The translations under genes and the position numbers were made by a program. From contig NZ_VTOL01000003.1 of the NCBI RefSeq assembly GCF_009801115.1, forward strand, positions 62,001 to 126,000: a DNA stretch of 64,000 bases. Direction: 5' to 3'. Source of the stretch: Dyadobacter sp. 3J3 (GTDB lineage: Bacteria; Bacteroidota; Bacteroidia; Cytophagales; Spirosomataceae). Numbering within the stretch: position 1 is the stretch's first letter; each line of letters opens with the position of its first letter. The notes beneath the pieces were generated by a model. The model ran no database searches, was not told where the DNA came from, and saw only the letters and a list, made by a program, of their open reading frames with translations. Below, in pieces: positions 50,113 through 58,206 of the stretch.

Positions 50113-52002
50113 TTACGCAACTTTTGACAAATTGGTTTTACCAGACATGGCTTCTGTCCAGGCGCGAACAACATGCGGAACCACAGAATTACCGATAAAC
50201 TTTTTCTGATCTGATTGATTTCCGGCTAAAACGTAATTGGCAGGAAAACCTTGAATTTTTAGAAGTTCAAGAACCTTCAACATTCTCATCTTTATGTCGG
50301 CTATTCCGTAGATTGACATGAAAATCTTAATCCGCACCATCACTTCCGAATCATCGTCGTAAACCGGAATATTATATTCAGGATCTATTTTAAACTGAAT
50401 CAAATAAAGAGGGGCCTTATCCTGCCTGGCTATTATGACAGGGCACGGCCCATTAGTTGACATAGTGTGACCACCATGAGAGGGATTCAAAATAATAGGC
50501 TCACAATTAATCAATCTATGCTTATCTATTGGCATTAAGGTCCCGGCCGGATTTTCAATGGATGAAATATTTCCATTTCCTGTATAGGTTTTATCAAACC
50601 AGACTGCCTGTACTTTTGCCAATCGATCTTTCGTACTTAAAGTGCTGGCAGGTGATTCGATAGAGTTTATATTTTCACCTGTACCATGATATTTAGTTAA
50701 AAATGAAGGATTGATTAAAGCTAACTTATCTTTGCATACCAAAGTCGGCGCAGGTAGCTCAATATCGTTTGTGACACTCGAATGATTATAATTTACCAAA
50801 TACGGCACTGGCGTCAATAAATATGGGTGACGCCTGCTTGAAACCAAAGTTGCAGCAGGTTCATTGATAGATTTTCCAACGTTTTTGAAATTAGTATTCA
50901 TTACGAAGGGTTTTACATTCACCAGTGCTTGACCATCAGTGCAAGTTATAGTGCCAGAAGGACCCGTTACTGGGATAACTTTTCCGGCTGGCTTCCCTGA
51001 ATAATATTTTGCAATGAATGAGGTGTTGACCAAACCTAAACGATTTTGGCAAGCTATTGTCGGACAAGGTTCATCAATTGATGGCGGGTTGTGATATCCT
51101 TTCCCGTCCGTGGAATTGTATTTCAGTATAAAAGCTTCTTTCCCGCCAGCCACAAACTTTACAAGTCCCGCATAAATTCTTTCAAGCGATGGATCAACAA
51201 GTGGTTTCTTGCGATTAAAAATGGATAATCCTTCATCTTCGAAATCTAAAACATCTTTAACAGCCTTCCATTTTTTAAGGTCACCAAACATACTTCCGGA
51301 AGATGGTTTTTTGCTATGACTTGGCTGTGGCCATATGATTGGCATGCCAGGTTTTGCGAATACTCCAAATAGTCGGTTTCGGCTTGTATAAGCTCCGAAA
51401 TCCGCACTGTTCAGCTCCTTCCATTCATCACGGTACCCAAAACTGCAAAGATGTTGTTTCCATCGGATCCAGTCCTGACCATTTTTCTTTGAAACTGGTT
51501 TTCCATCTTTCATTGGCCCCCAGCTCATAAACTCAACAACATTTTCAATCTGGACATAGTCAGGATCCAAAGCGGCAACATACCGGTCCAGGTGATCGGC
51601 CAGTGTTCTCGAATCTGCATCGCGCGCTTGACCACCCTTTGCTTTGCTAAAATTGGTGCATTCAAGACTTGCCCAAAGGATAATCTTTGCATCCGGATAA
51701 GCAGCACGGTAAATTTCAACCAGACGTACCAGTTGACGCATGTGATCGGTTTGAAAAAGGATCCCGTTAACAACTTGACCATATAATTTTGTAATGTCTT
51801 CTAAAAAATGAAGTACATCAGGATGATTCTTCCAATGTGATTCAATCGCCAAAGGATCATGGTTTACACAGGCAGCAATGCATGCGGCTTTCTGTCCGTT
51901 GATCATTGCCATATCAAATCCAGTGGTTGTGCCTCCTGCTCCGCAAAAAAGATCAATGACGATATATTTTGGGTTGCCCGATTTATTTTTCGAAATGATC
52001 AT
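50113..52002 (-). CDS. DNA cytosine-5 methyltransferase with seven-repeat recognition region
   Basis: 629 aa from the ATG at 52002; a TTG at 52032 would add 10 residues. Motif I DLFCGAGG, catalytic Cys115 in LECTNFSKAKGG, ENV motif (about 153-155), motif VIII SRNRLFG, and C-terminal GNSVVPHVV. Between VIII and the C-terminus (about 290-545) lie seven imperfect repeats of about 35 residues with SIxxPxxTLxxxDRLALV. They enlarge the target recognition region. Likely protects phage DNA from restriction or marks multiple sites. Confidence 0.9.
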   Translation of the reverse strand: MIISKNKSGNPKYIVIDLFCGAGGTTTGFDMAMINGQKAACIAACVNHDPLAIESHWKNHPDVLHFLEDITKLYGQVVNGILFQTDHMRQLVRLVEIYRAAYPDAKIILWASLECTNFSKAKGGQARDADSRTLADHLDRYVAALDPDYVQIENVVEFMSWGPMKDGKPVSKKNGQDWIRWKQHLCSFGYRDEWKELNSADFGAYTSRNRLFGVFAKPGMPIIWPQPSHSKKPSSGSMFGDLKKWKAVKDVLDFEDEGLSIFNRKKPLVDPSLERIYAGLVKFVAGGKEAFILKYNSTDGKGYHNPPSIDEPCPTIACQNRLGLVNTSFIAKYYSGKPAGKVIPVTGPSGTITCTDGQALVNVKPFVMNTNFKNVGKSINEPAATLVSSRRHPYLLTPVPYLVNYNHSSVTNDIELPAPTLVCKDKLALINPSFLTKYHGTGENINSIESPASTLSTKDRLAKVQAVWFDKTYTGNGNISSIENPAGTLMPIDKHRLINCEPIILNPSHGGHTMSTNGPCPVIIARQDKAPLYLIQFKIDPEYNIPVYDDDSEVMVRIKIFMSIYGIADIKMRMLKVLELLKIQGFPANYVLAGNQSDQKKFIGNSVVPHVVRAWTEAMSGKTNLSKVA

Positions 52003-52103
52003 GTTAGTATTGAGATGATTTATATAAAACAAACCTGCAAGCGCAGGACCAGAGAAGCGTCTGATAGCGCGAAACCTAAACCCTTAACCTTTATTTCGTT
52101 TGA

Positions 52104-52199
52104 TCAACAAAGCAGCCAGATCAGCAGCAGCACCGCTATAACCTTGAATGTCCACCAGCTGTAAAGAATGTATTTCCAATCTTCATTTGACTCTTTCAT
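52104..52199 (-). CDS. 31-aa single-span membrane peptide
   Basis: ATG at 52199, stop at 52106-52104. MKESNEDWKYILYSWWTFK is followed by a hydrophobic helix (VIAVLLLIWLLC). It lies alone in the gap between SSB and the methyltransferase. Composition supports expression, but its small size leaves doubt. Confidence 0.45.
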   Translation of the reverse strand: MKESNEDWKYILYSWWTFKVIAVLLLIWLLC

Positions 52200-52297
52200 T
52201 GGAATGGATATTAATGTTGGATAAAATCACTATTGAAAAGCAATGAGCTTGGCAGAAGTATGTCCGCCGGCATGGATTACCAACCCTCCACAAATTT

Positions 52298-52744
52298 TTA
52301 AAAAGGCAAATCGTCGTCGTCTTTATTAGGTCCCATTCCAGGTGGAATTGGGTCAGGTTGCCGTTGTTGAGTTTGTTGACCTTGTCCGGAAATTTGATTT
52401 CCACCGGAAACAGGCGCGCCGCCGAGTAACGTCATGCTATTGGCACGAATAGTTGTCGAATATTTCTCAACTCCTTCTTTGTCGGTGAATTTATCTGTCC
52501 TTATCTTTCCCTCAATATAAACCGGGTTCCCTTTTTTTAAATATTTCTCTGCAACCTTTGCCAATCCCTCCCAAAGCTCAATTCGATGCCATTCGGTATT
52601 TTCAACTCGTTCACCGTTTTTGTTCGTGTAAGCTTCGGTCGTAGCAATGCTGAATTTCGCTATGGCAGATCCGCTCTCCAGATATCTAACTTCTGGATCG
52701 CTGCCTAAATTTCCGATAAGAATTACTTTGTTAACACTTGCCAT
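52298..52744 (-). CDS. ssb: Single-stranded DNA-binding protein
   Basis: 148 aa. OB-fold marks: NKVILIGNLGSDPEVRYLES, FSIATTEAYTNKNGERVENT and TEWHRIELWEGLAKV. A Gln/Gly/Pro-rich linker leads to the acidic tip DDDDLPF, which recruits partners. It belongs to the phage replication/recombination module with the Sak4-like ATPase. Confidence 0.96.
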   Translation of the reverse strand: MASVNKVILIGNLGSDPEVRYLESGSAIAKFSIATTEAYTNKNGERVENTEWHRIELWEGLAKVAEKYLKKGNPVYIEGKIRTDKFTDKEGVEKYSTTIRANSMTLLGGAPVSGGNQISGQGQQTQQRQPDPIPPGMGPNKDDDDLPF

Positions 52745-53093
52745 TATTGTCTGTTTTAAAATTCTCTATTTGACTCAGTACTTGATATTTGTAAAATCCC
52801 GAGAAGTAGATTTTTCCTTTACTTCTGATTATGCTTCGCTCTGATATGAAATTGGATATGCGGATTCGTGCATGTTTTAACTCGGATGTCTCAGGATTGT
52901 ATTCATAATGAGTTTTAAAACGAGCGTTATCTTTGTCATAAATACCACCAAAATGAGCAGCCAGGAAATAGTAAAATTTAAAATCACTTTGATTATTAAA
53001 CTTTCTCATTATAATCCGGGCATTAATATCTTCAACGGAGGTGACCTCTTTAACGGTTAGCGGATGAATCCTCCTTAATTCTTCCAATTCCAT
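52731..53093 (-). CDS. Hypothetical recombination-module protein
   Basis: 120 aa, basic, beginning MELEELRRIHPLTVKEVTSV. It overlaps SSB by 14 bp and the upstream gene by 44 bp, so expression is coupled. No family recognised. Confidence 0.62.
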   Translation of the reverse strand: MELEELRRIHPLTVKEVTSVEDINARIIMRKFNNQSDFKFYYFLAAHFGGIYDKDNARFKTHYEYNPETSELKHARIRISNFISERSIIRSKGKIYFSGFYKYQVLSQIENFKTDNNGKC

Positions 53094-53706
53094 TATTAAA
53101 AATGTTTTGATTGGTTATTTGATCTTTATACTCCTCTAAAAATATTCTGAACAATTTCAGTTTGTCTTCAAGTCTTCCAAAGTCATAAGTTGAAGGCGTA
53201 TAGGTTTCAACATGTACGTGACCGTCTGAAATGATCACATAGTTAAGCTCCGTTAATCCTTTTTGTTCCAGCGCTTTCATATACCAATGGCAGCTAGAGT
53301 GTAGCATCGATGGAATTTGATAATACTTCATGGCTCTGAATACAAACCCTTTCCCGAACCCCACATAATCAATCATCCCGCCCACTTCGATATCACCAAG
53401 GATAGTTGAACAAAAAATATCCGTTTGCCCAAATCCGGGAAGCATCTTTCTGACAAGCTCAATATTATCCGATGAGACATCCTTTTTAAAAACTACCTCC
53501 TTGAAAAAATTAGCAACTTGGCTGTCTGTCGGATTTTCCTCACCGTTAAATATATATCCAGTATTCAGGTAATTAATCAAATCAAATGCTTCGAACGAAT
53601 ACCCTATTGAACCTCCCTTTAAATATAGATCGAAAGTATCGATCATATCCGGGCTAAGCCGGTACCGAACTTGTAGCATCTTGATATCGTTTGGTAACTT
53701 TATCAA
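53050..53706 (-). CDS. Possible PD-(D/E)XK-type exonuclease-like protein
   Basis: 218 aa. GMIDYVGFGKGFVF followed by a helix (HSSCHWYMKALEQKG) and LNYVIISDG resembles the GxxD...xxK helix layout of RecB-like nucleases. The expected E/D-x-K lysine is not clear (FRAMKYY is in its place). Genes for such nucleases often sit with Sak4 ATPases. The assignment is weak. Confidence 0.45.
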   Translation of the reverse strand: MIKLPNDIKMLQVRYRLSPDMIDTFDLYLKGGSIGYSFEAFDLINYLNTGYIFNGEENPTDSQVANFFKEVVFKKDVSSDNIELVRKMLPGFGQTDIFCSTILGDIEVGGMIDYVGFGKGFVFRAMKYYQIPSMLHSSCHWYMKALEQKGLTELNYVIISDGHVHVETYTPSTYDFGRLEDKLKLFRIFLEEYKDQITNQNIFNNGIGRIKEDSSANR

Positions 53707-54571
53707 TTACACATTTAAGGGCAGCCGCTTTCTCTTTCATTAAATTAGCAGCTTGCATTTTTACATCCGAGATGAAGTCAATTTGCATAATCACCTCTTT
53801 CGCCTCATTCAAATCATCAGCATTTTCGCAAACCGATAAAGCTGTTTGAACTTTGTGAATCTGATCCAGATATTGCTTGTAGATTTCGGTGTCGTCGTTC
53901 ATATTTTTCAATGCCAACTCAATAACATCAGAGAGTTTAACACCGTCAACTTCCATGAATTCAGGGAGTCCGCAAGTGTTCTTTCCGTAAAAATTATCGG
54001 AAGGATTGAAAGTAATAGTTGATTTCCCATTATGAGAACGCATATATCCACAAAGGTCAACCTCACGCATAATGTTTGATGCGGTGGATCCTGTAACGTC
54101 AGGCCGTATCATCGTTTCGTCACCGGACTTAGTTTCCTTGTCATGAGCAATTAGAACAATATGTTTCCCAAGATCCCGGAGCCTTGTCATAAATTCTTTG
54201 AACCGTTGAGCCAAAGCGCCAAACCCTTGCTGTGTCAGGGCTCCGTCCTTACGTTTCATCCTGGAATCTCCTTTCATAATGCTAAGCGATAGAACTTCCA
54301 ATGCTTTCCCGGCAGTATCGATTATGATAGTATCATACGATGACAAATCGGTCTTTGTTTCAAATAAACCATCAGTATCATCCCAAGTTTTAATTGGAAC
54401 ATAAGCACCTCGGTATTTTGGTCCTACGCGTTTTACTCCGTTATCAAAGTCTAAAAGCAACGGATTTTTAGACGAAAAAGAAAATGAAGTTTTGCGCACA
54501 CCTGGCTGCCCATAAATAAGCATAATAAGCCATTCAACTGCGATTGGGTCTGTTGGTTGTTTGATTACCAT
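53654..54571 (-). CDS. Sak4-like RecA-fold ATPase / annealing recombinase
   Basis: 305 aa. Walker A YGQPGVRKTS near residue 20, Walker B TIIIDTAGKAL near 87, then an HIVLIAHDKE sensor segment and a long C-terminal helical region. This is the RecA-like core of phage single-strand annealing proteins of the Sak4 group, which act with a phage SSB. It overlaps the downstream gene by 53 bp. Confidence 0.8.
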   Translation of the reverse strand: MVIKQPTDPIAVEWLIMLIYGQPGVRKTSFSFSSKNPLLLDFDNGVKRVGPKYRGAYVPIKTWDDTDGLFETKTDLSSYDTIIIDTAGKALEVLSLSIMKGDSRMKRKDGALTQQGFGALAQRFKEFMTRLRDLGKHIVLIAHDKETKSGDETMIRPDVTGSTASNIMREVDLCGYMRSHNGKSTITFNPSDNFYGKNTCGLPEFMEVDGVKLSDVIELALKNMNDDTEIYKQYLDQIHKVQTALSVCENADDLNEAKEVIMQIDFISDVKMQAANLMKEKAAALKCVIDKVTKRYQDATSSVPA

Positions 54572-54618
54572 TTTGTTAAGTTATAAAGGTTGGTTGATTT
54601 TTTTATTGGATATTAAAC

Positions 54619-54903
54619 TTACGCTGCCTGCAAAGTAAGTGTTTCCAGTTTTTGCTCAAATTCACTAACAAACAGTGAAAGTTGTTCAGTATCAATCTGA
54701 TCAGTTTCAAAAAACGTCACGTATGGTTTCAAACGGAAACCGATTATTACTTGAACTTCATTCATTCTAACTGCATAAGCCTCAGGAAACAAACGGTCTA
54801 TCGAAATTCCCATTCCATTCATTTCGGCTGTCGCTTCACCTGACGTTGTTAATGCTGAGAATTGCTCTGCAAGGGAAATAATGGATACAATAAATTCTTT
54901 CAT
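54619..54903 (-). CDS. Small hypothetical protein
   Basis: 94 aa, acidic, starting MKEFIVSIISLAEQFSALTT. No family recognised. It lies upstream of the Sak4-like gene in the leftward operon. Confidence 0.58.
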   Translation of the reverse strand: MKEFIVSIISLAEQFSALTTSGEATAEMNGMGISIDRLFPEAYAVRMNEVQVIIGFRLKPYVTFFETDQIDTEQLSLFVSEFEQKLETLTLQAA

Positions 54904-54931
54904 TTGATATTACGGTTATACTTATACGCTG

Positions 54932-55093
54932 TTAAACTTTTTCCTTCTTAACGGGAATCAAAAAGGCAAGAAGGATGATAAAAGCCAACACTGCCAGGCC
55001 CAAGGCAACTTTTGTTTCGGGTTGCTCACCGACGAATTTGTATATCAGATATTTGATATCTGACACCAAACCATAAATGTCTATTGGAATCAT
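54932..55093 (-). CDS. Single-span small membrane protein
   Basis: 53 aa from the ATG at 55093, coupled by ATGA to the upstream gene. One strong transmembrane helix (LGLAVLAFIILLAFLIPV) near the C-terminus. A longer frame upstream is overlap only. Part of a run of three tiny membrane proteins. Confidence 0.6.
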   Translation of the reverse strand: MIPIDIYGLVSDIKYLIYKFVGEQPETKVALGLAVLAFIILLAFLIPVKKEKV

Positions 55094-55278
55094 TGTTTGA
55101 TTTGTTTTGCAATTTTGGGTGCCAGAAGCACCATTACAGTGATAATCAAAAGCGGCAGGTAACCAAAGGACTCTGTATACATCGTCGGATTGCTGCAAAT
55201 CCAGATTAGCGCGGGAATTAACTTTTGTGTGATGGCAGCTGCACAAATGAAGGTGACCAATATTAGTAACTTCGCCAT
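55090..55278 (-). CDS. Two-span small membrane protein
   Basis: 62 aa with two hydrophobic segments (LLILVTFICAAAITQK and YLPLLIITVMVLLAPK). It overlaps both flanking small membrane genes. Function unknown; superinfection exclusion or an early membrane role is possible. Confidence 0.6.
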   Translation of the reverse strand: MAKLLILVTFICAAAITQKLIPALIWICSNPTMYTESFGYLPLLIITVMVLLAPKIAKQIKQ

Positions 55279-55424
55279 ATCGATGGTCTGGAATCAAGTA
55301 TGTGGATAAAAATTTCAGAAAGCAGAATCGGGCTAATGATGATCGTAGCGATAATTGACGCAATGATCCAGATCAGAGCAATAAAATAACGAGCAGCCTT
55401 AACTTCAATAGGAGTATTTTTCAT
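55263..55424 (-). CDS. Small membrane protein below usual length cut-offs
   Basis: 53 aa (MKNTPIEVKAARYFIALIWI ...), strongly hydrophobic over about 30 residues. ATG at 55424 overlaps the upstream regulator's stop (ATGA) and the downstream start lies inside it. The coupled coordinates support a real gene. Confidence 0.58.
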   Translation of the reverse strand: MKNTPIEVKAARYFIALIWIIASIIATIIISPILLSEIFIHILDSRPSIWRSY

Positions 55425-55702
55425 ATAGGTTTTGGTTTGGTTTTTCTTTTACTTGAATGGTTTAATAAAAAATTATCAACGGCATTATCGACTTCTTCAT
55501 TTGTTTTCACATATCCCCGAAGTAACCACTCTTCTATTTTTTCACGTTCAAAAAATATGGATTTTCCGGTGGGTTTTGAATGCGGTATTTTTGATTGCGA
55601 AGTCAAACGATATACATGATTTTTTGAAAATCCGGTGTATTTAACTAATTCATCCAGCGTTAACACCTTTTTTGAATAATATGGTATTTCGATTTCGCTC
55701 AT
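55421..55702 (-). CDS. HTH excisionase-type DNA-binding protein
   Basis: 93 aa with a helix-turn-helix of the MerR/excisionase group: LTLDELVKYTGFSKNHVYRL, then PTGKSIFFEREKIEEWL. Bacteroidetes elements use such proteins as excision or early regulators. The basic tail (SKRKTKPKPI) fits DNA binding. Confidence 0.78.
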   Translation of the reverse strand: MSEIEIPYYSKKVLTLDELVKYTGFSKNHVYRLTSQSKIPHSKPTGKSIFFEREKIEEWLLRGYVKTNEEVDNAVDNFLLNHSSKRKTKPKPI

Positions 55703-55706
55703 GTTA

Positions 55707-55934
55707 TTATTCTTTTACATATTCTCTTAAATCCCTGAATAACTTCTTTAGATGATCAAAGGCGCGAACTCTATTTGATAATTCAAATGAATTCACATCA
55801 TCAACTTGATCCAACAGACTATCAACAAACATGCAGTGAACTGCATCCTCTGGCGTGGAATTAGCTTCTGATTCAAACTCTCCAAAAAATACTTGAATCA
55901 TTTCTTTCAAATCTTTTTTCTCTTTATTTCTCAT
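55707..55934 (-). CDS. Small hypothetical acidic protein
   Basis: 75 aa, helical and acidic, starting MRNKEKKDLKEMIQVFFGEF. It lies between two HTH regulators with short gaps. No family recognised. Confidence 0.58.
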   Translation of the reverse strand: MRNKEKKDLKEMIQVFFGEFESEANSTPEDAVHCMFVDSLLDQVDDVNSFELSNRVRAFDHLKKLFRDLREYVKE

Positions 55935-55939
55935 TTGTC

Positions 55940-56290
55940 CTATGATTTATGTGGGCATAATGCTTTTCTTCTGGCACTCGCGGCCACCGGATCTTGCTGG
56001 GTGCTTTTTCTTGCTACTCGGTTCTTTATCCATTCATCAAGCTCTTCTTGGTCAAACACAACATGGATGCCGGACTTTAAGAATGGAATTTCCTTTTTAT
56101 GGGTCATTGAGTAAAGAGTTCCTTTAGATATTTTTATCCCTCGATTATTGATATGTTTAAGTGCATCGGCAATATTCAGCCATTTCTGTTTAGGTGGAGA
56201 ATTTCCAACATTATAGTTAGCTAGTAATTCCTTTATGGCATCCTGAATAACGGAAGCCAATTCCTCCTTAGTTGTTATGATTAATTCCAT
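55940..56290 (-). CDS. HTH-domain DNA-binding regulator
   Basis: 116 aa from the ATG at 56290; a frame upstream to 56338 overlaps the neighbouring gene. A helical N-terminus (KEELASVIQDAIKELLANYN) and a helix-turn-helix of the excisionase type (LNIADALKHINNRGIKISKG, then VVFDQEELDEWI). Probable early regulator or excision factor. Confidence 0.75.
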   Translation of the reverse strand: MELIITTKEELASVIQDAIKELLANYNVGNSPPKQKWLNIADALKHINNRGIKISKGTLYSMTHKKEIPFLKSGIHVVFDQEELDEWIKNRVARKSTQQDPVAASARRKALCPHKS

Positions 56291-56327
56291 TATTGAATGC
56301 TTATTAGTGAGAAAATCATTGATTATT

Positions 56328-56774
56328 TTAGGCTCCAATAAATCCTGTTAAGGCCTCTACATCATTGTTATACTCCACCATGAACATCCTCCCCTCGCCG
56401 GTAGACAACCAATGCGCACTTACACCATAATCATGGATCAAGAAATCATTATAGATGGATGGTAGTGGATTGTCTTTCAGATGGCAAGTACTCCAAAAAT
56501 TTCCTTGATTTAGCCCATAATCCTTGCAAAAACGATATACGCTTTCGATTGTTCCGTTTTTAATCAAAATATCCATCGCCCAACGGAATCGCTCCTTTGC
56601 CACCTGAATTTGTTTTACCTGAACAAATTTATCCTTAGCCTTTGGCGTGGGCTTGTTTTTTAGCTCGCTCAATTCCTTTCTTGGCCTACCTCTTGGTCTC
56701 GAATTCTCCTCGGTTTCCTTTTTTTCTTTATACCTGCCAATTGATCTGATCGGGATAATTTTTGGCTGATTCAT
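56328..56774 (-). CDS. AT-hook/HTH regulator, paralogue 1
   Basis: 148 aa. An AT-hook-like RPRGRPRKEL near residue 26, then a helical domain with YGLNQGNFWSTCHLK and YGVSAHWLSTGEGRMF. The same domain order occurs in the gene at 60906 on the other side of the repressor. Probable DNA-binding early regulator. It overlaps the Rha gene by 4 bp. Confidence 0.68.
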   Translation of the reverse strand: MNQPKIIPIRSIGRYKEKKETEENSRPRGRPRKELSELKNKPTPKAKDKFVQVKQIQVAKERFRWAMDILIKNGTIESVYRFCKDYGLNQGNFWSTCHLKDNPLPSIYNDFLIHDYGVSAHWLSTGEGRMFMVEYNNDVEALTGFIGA

Positions 56775-57640
56775 TGCAATACTGCGCTTTTTCCGCCCTT
56801 TGGAGGAGTATTGATAAATGGTTTCAAAACTCTTACCGATCCTCCCGGAGGATTAGCGCTGTAAAATCTATGAATAAACTCTCGTCCCTTTTGCGTCCAA
56901 CATGTAAGAATTGTTGAATGCTGCACACCGCTCTTATCAGTATGGGTGTGCGTTTTAGGACCCGTGTATCCCATTCCTACAAAATTTGCCGTCAACAGCC
57001 AAACACCACCAACTCTTTTTAAAACCCCTTTTGTATTCAGGTAAGTATTTAGGGCAGATGGTGATCTGAACCCAAGTTCCGCGGCAATAGTCGATATTGT
57101 AAAAAGATCAGGAGTATCAAGCACTTTGTCGTGAAATTCGACTTTGGAGGCTGACTCGATCAAAGCTTTCGCCTGAGCCTGGTTTTGTATCTTCAACCCT
57201 TCCTGCTGAATTAGCAACGTGTTGTTCTGAGAAATCAATTTTTCTTCGCTCTCGTATTTTTCAGCAAGCTGGCGAAGCGCAGCTGGAAGCGTTGTTGGAA
57301 GATTGAAATTTACACCTGGATTAAATTGAAGTTGCTTTAACTGCTCTTCCATTTGACCAAATGCCGAAATAAAATCCAGTTTAAACTGCAAAGCTTTTTT
57401 TCCTGTGAATCCCATAACTAATAATGAGAATCCGTCGCGGTTCATGGTGAACATGGGTTGCTTTTTATTTTGCTCATTCAAATATGTCGTTTCTGTGAAC
57501 ATTCGGAGGACGGCGGAATTTTCCGCTGTCGTCAATTCGCGAATTGATTCAAGGACATCTTTGTGTTGTTTCCCAAATTTCAGAGCGACTCGAAGACTAT
57601 CGGTTTCAACTCTTCCTCCATTGTTAGTTACTAATTCCAT
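56771..57640 (-). CDS. Rha family phage regulator with antirepressor C-domain
   Basis: 289 aa. Rha domain (VALKFGKQHKDVLESIREL, then FTMNRDGFSLLVMGFTGKKA), a coiled segment, and a C-terminal KilA-C/ANT-type domain (LFTISTIAAELGFRSPSALN, TCWTQKGREFIHRFY). Rha modulates lytic growth and antirepressor domains oppose CI-type repressors. It is the first large gene of the early operon opposite the repressor. Confidence 0.9.
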   Translation of the reverse strand: MELVTNNGGRVETDSLRVALKFGKQHKDVLESIRELTTAENSAVLRMFTETTYLNEQNKKQPMFTMNRDGFSLLVMGFTGKKALQFKLDFISAFGQMEEQLKQLQFNPGVNFNLPTTLPAALRQLAEKYESEEKLISQNNTLLIQQEGLKIQNQAQAKALIESASKVEFHDKVLDTPDLFTISTIAAELGFRSPSALNTYLNTKGVLKRVGGVWLLTANFVGMGYTGPKTHTHTDKSGVQHSTILTCWTQKGREFIHRFYSANPPGGSVRVLKPFINTPPKGGKSAVLQ

Positions 57641-57658
57641 ATGAATGTTGATTTAATG

Positions 57659-57841
57659 TTAAAACTGAAACTCAGGAGTCCACTGAAAATTTGGTTTTTG
57701 ATCTTTCACTCTGATTATTTCGAATCCGGTATTAAAATACAATCCAAAGTGAGTGCCGTCAGTGATAAACAGAAACTCGTTCGGCTTACCGTTTTGAATC
57801 AATTCGGATTCCGTAGGAATTTCAAGGTCAAGGTTTTGCAT
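57659..57841 (-). CDS. Small hypothetical protein
   Basis: 60 aa, acidic (MQNLDLEIPTESELIQNGKP), beta-rich, between Rha and a second small gene. No family recognised. Confidence 0.5.
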   Translation of the reverse strand: MQNLDLEIPTESELIQNGKPNEFLFITDGTHFGLYFNTGFEIIRVKDQKPNFQWTPEFQF

Positions 57842-57890
57842 AATAATAAGAGTTTAAATAAATACAGATTAAAGACAACTGAAATATAGA

Positions 57891-58109
57891 TTACAATGCA
57901 AGCAATTTGCTTTTTGTAGTTTCGATAACCTTAGATTGTGCAGTTAAAATATGCTCCAATGTATCAGCCCTTACTTCATCACCTCCCTTTATTGCTCTCT
58001 CGTAAGTCTTATACGTATATGTGCTTTCCTTGACGGCCACCATAACTTTTCCCAGCTTTATCAACTCATTATGCCGTTCAGTTAATTTTTTATGAATTGA
58101 TTTATCCAT
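57891..58109 (-). CDS. Small basic hypothetical protein, first early gene
   Basis: 72 aa, helical and basic (MDKSIHKKLTERHNELIKLG). It is the gene closest to the repressor, divergently transcribed, in the Cro position. A Cro-like role is possible but no HTH is evident. Confidence 0.55.
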   Translation of the reverse strand: MDKSIHKKLTERHNELIKLGKVMVAVKESTYTYKTYERAIKGGDEVRADTLEHILTAQSKVIETTKSKLLAL

Positions 58110-58165
58110 TTTGGTTACTTTTGTTTTAGTGTTGCACTTGTTTTGTAATTGACATAGACAAATAT

Positions 58166-58183
58166 CATAGATTTTTATCTATG
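58166..58183. promoter_or_regulatory. Repressor-region palindrome CATAGAT-TTTT-ATCTATG
   Basis: A perfect 7+4+7 inverted repeat in the 97-bp gap between the divergent early operon and the repressor gene, 24 bp before the repressor start. It is the best candidate operator for the repressor. Confidence 0.65.
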
Positions 58184-58206
58184 AAACAAATTTTATCTAA
58201 GATATT

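Noticed and set aside
54932..55363. A 143-aa leftward frame
   Set aside because: Its first 90 codons overlap two better-supported small genes; only the last 53 residues form a plausible protein starting at 55093.
47188..58109. A reverse transcriptase or Avd-like partner for the template/variable pair
   Set aside because: All sizeable frames here are assigned to other families and none shows a YxDD polymerase core; the same holds for the rest of the window.
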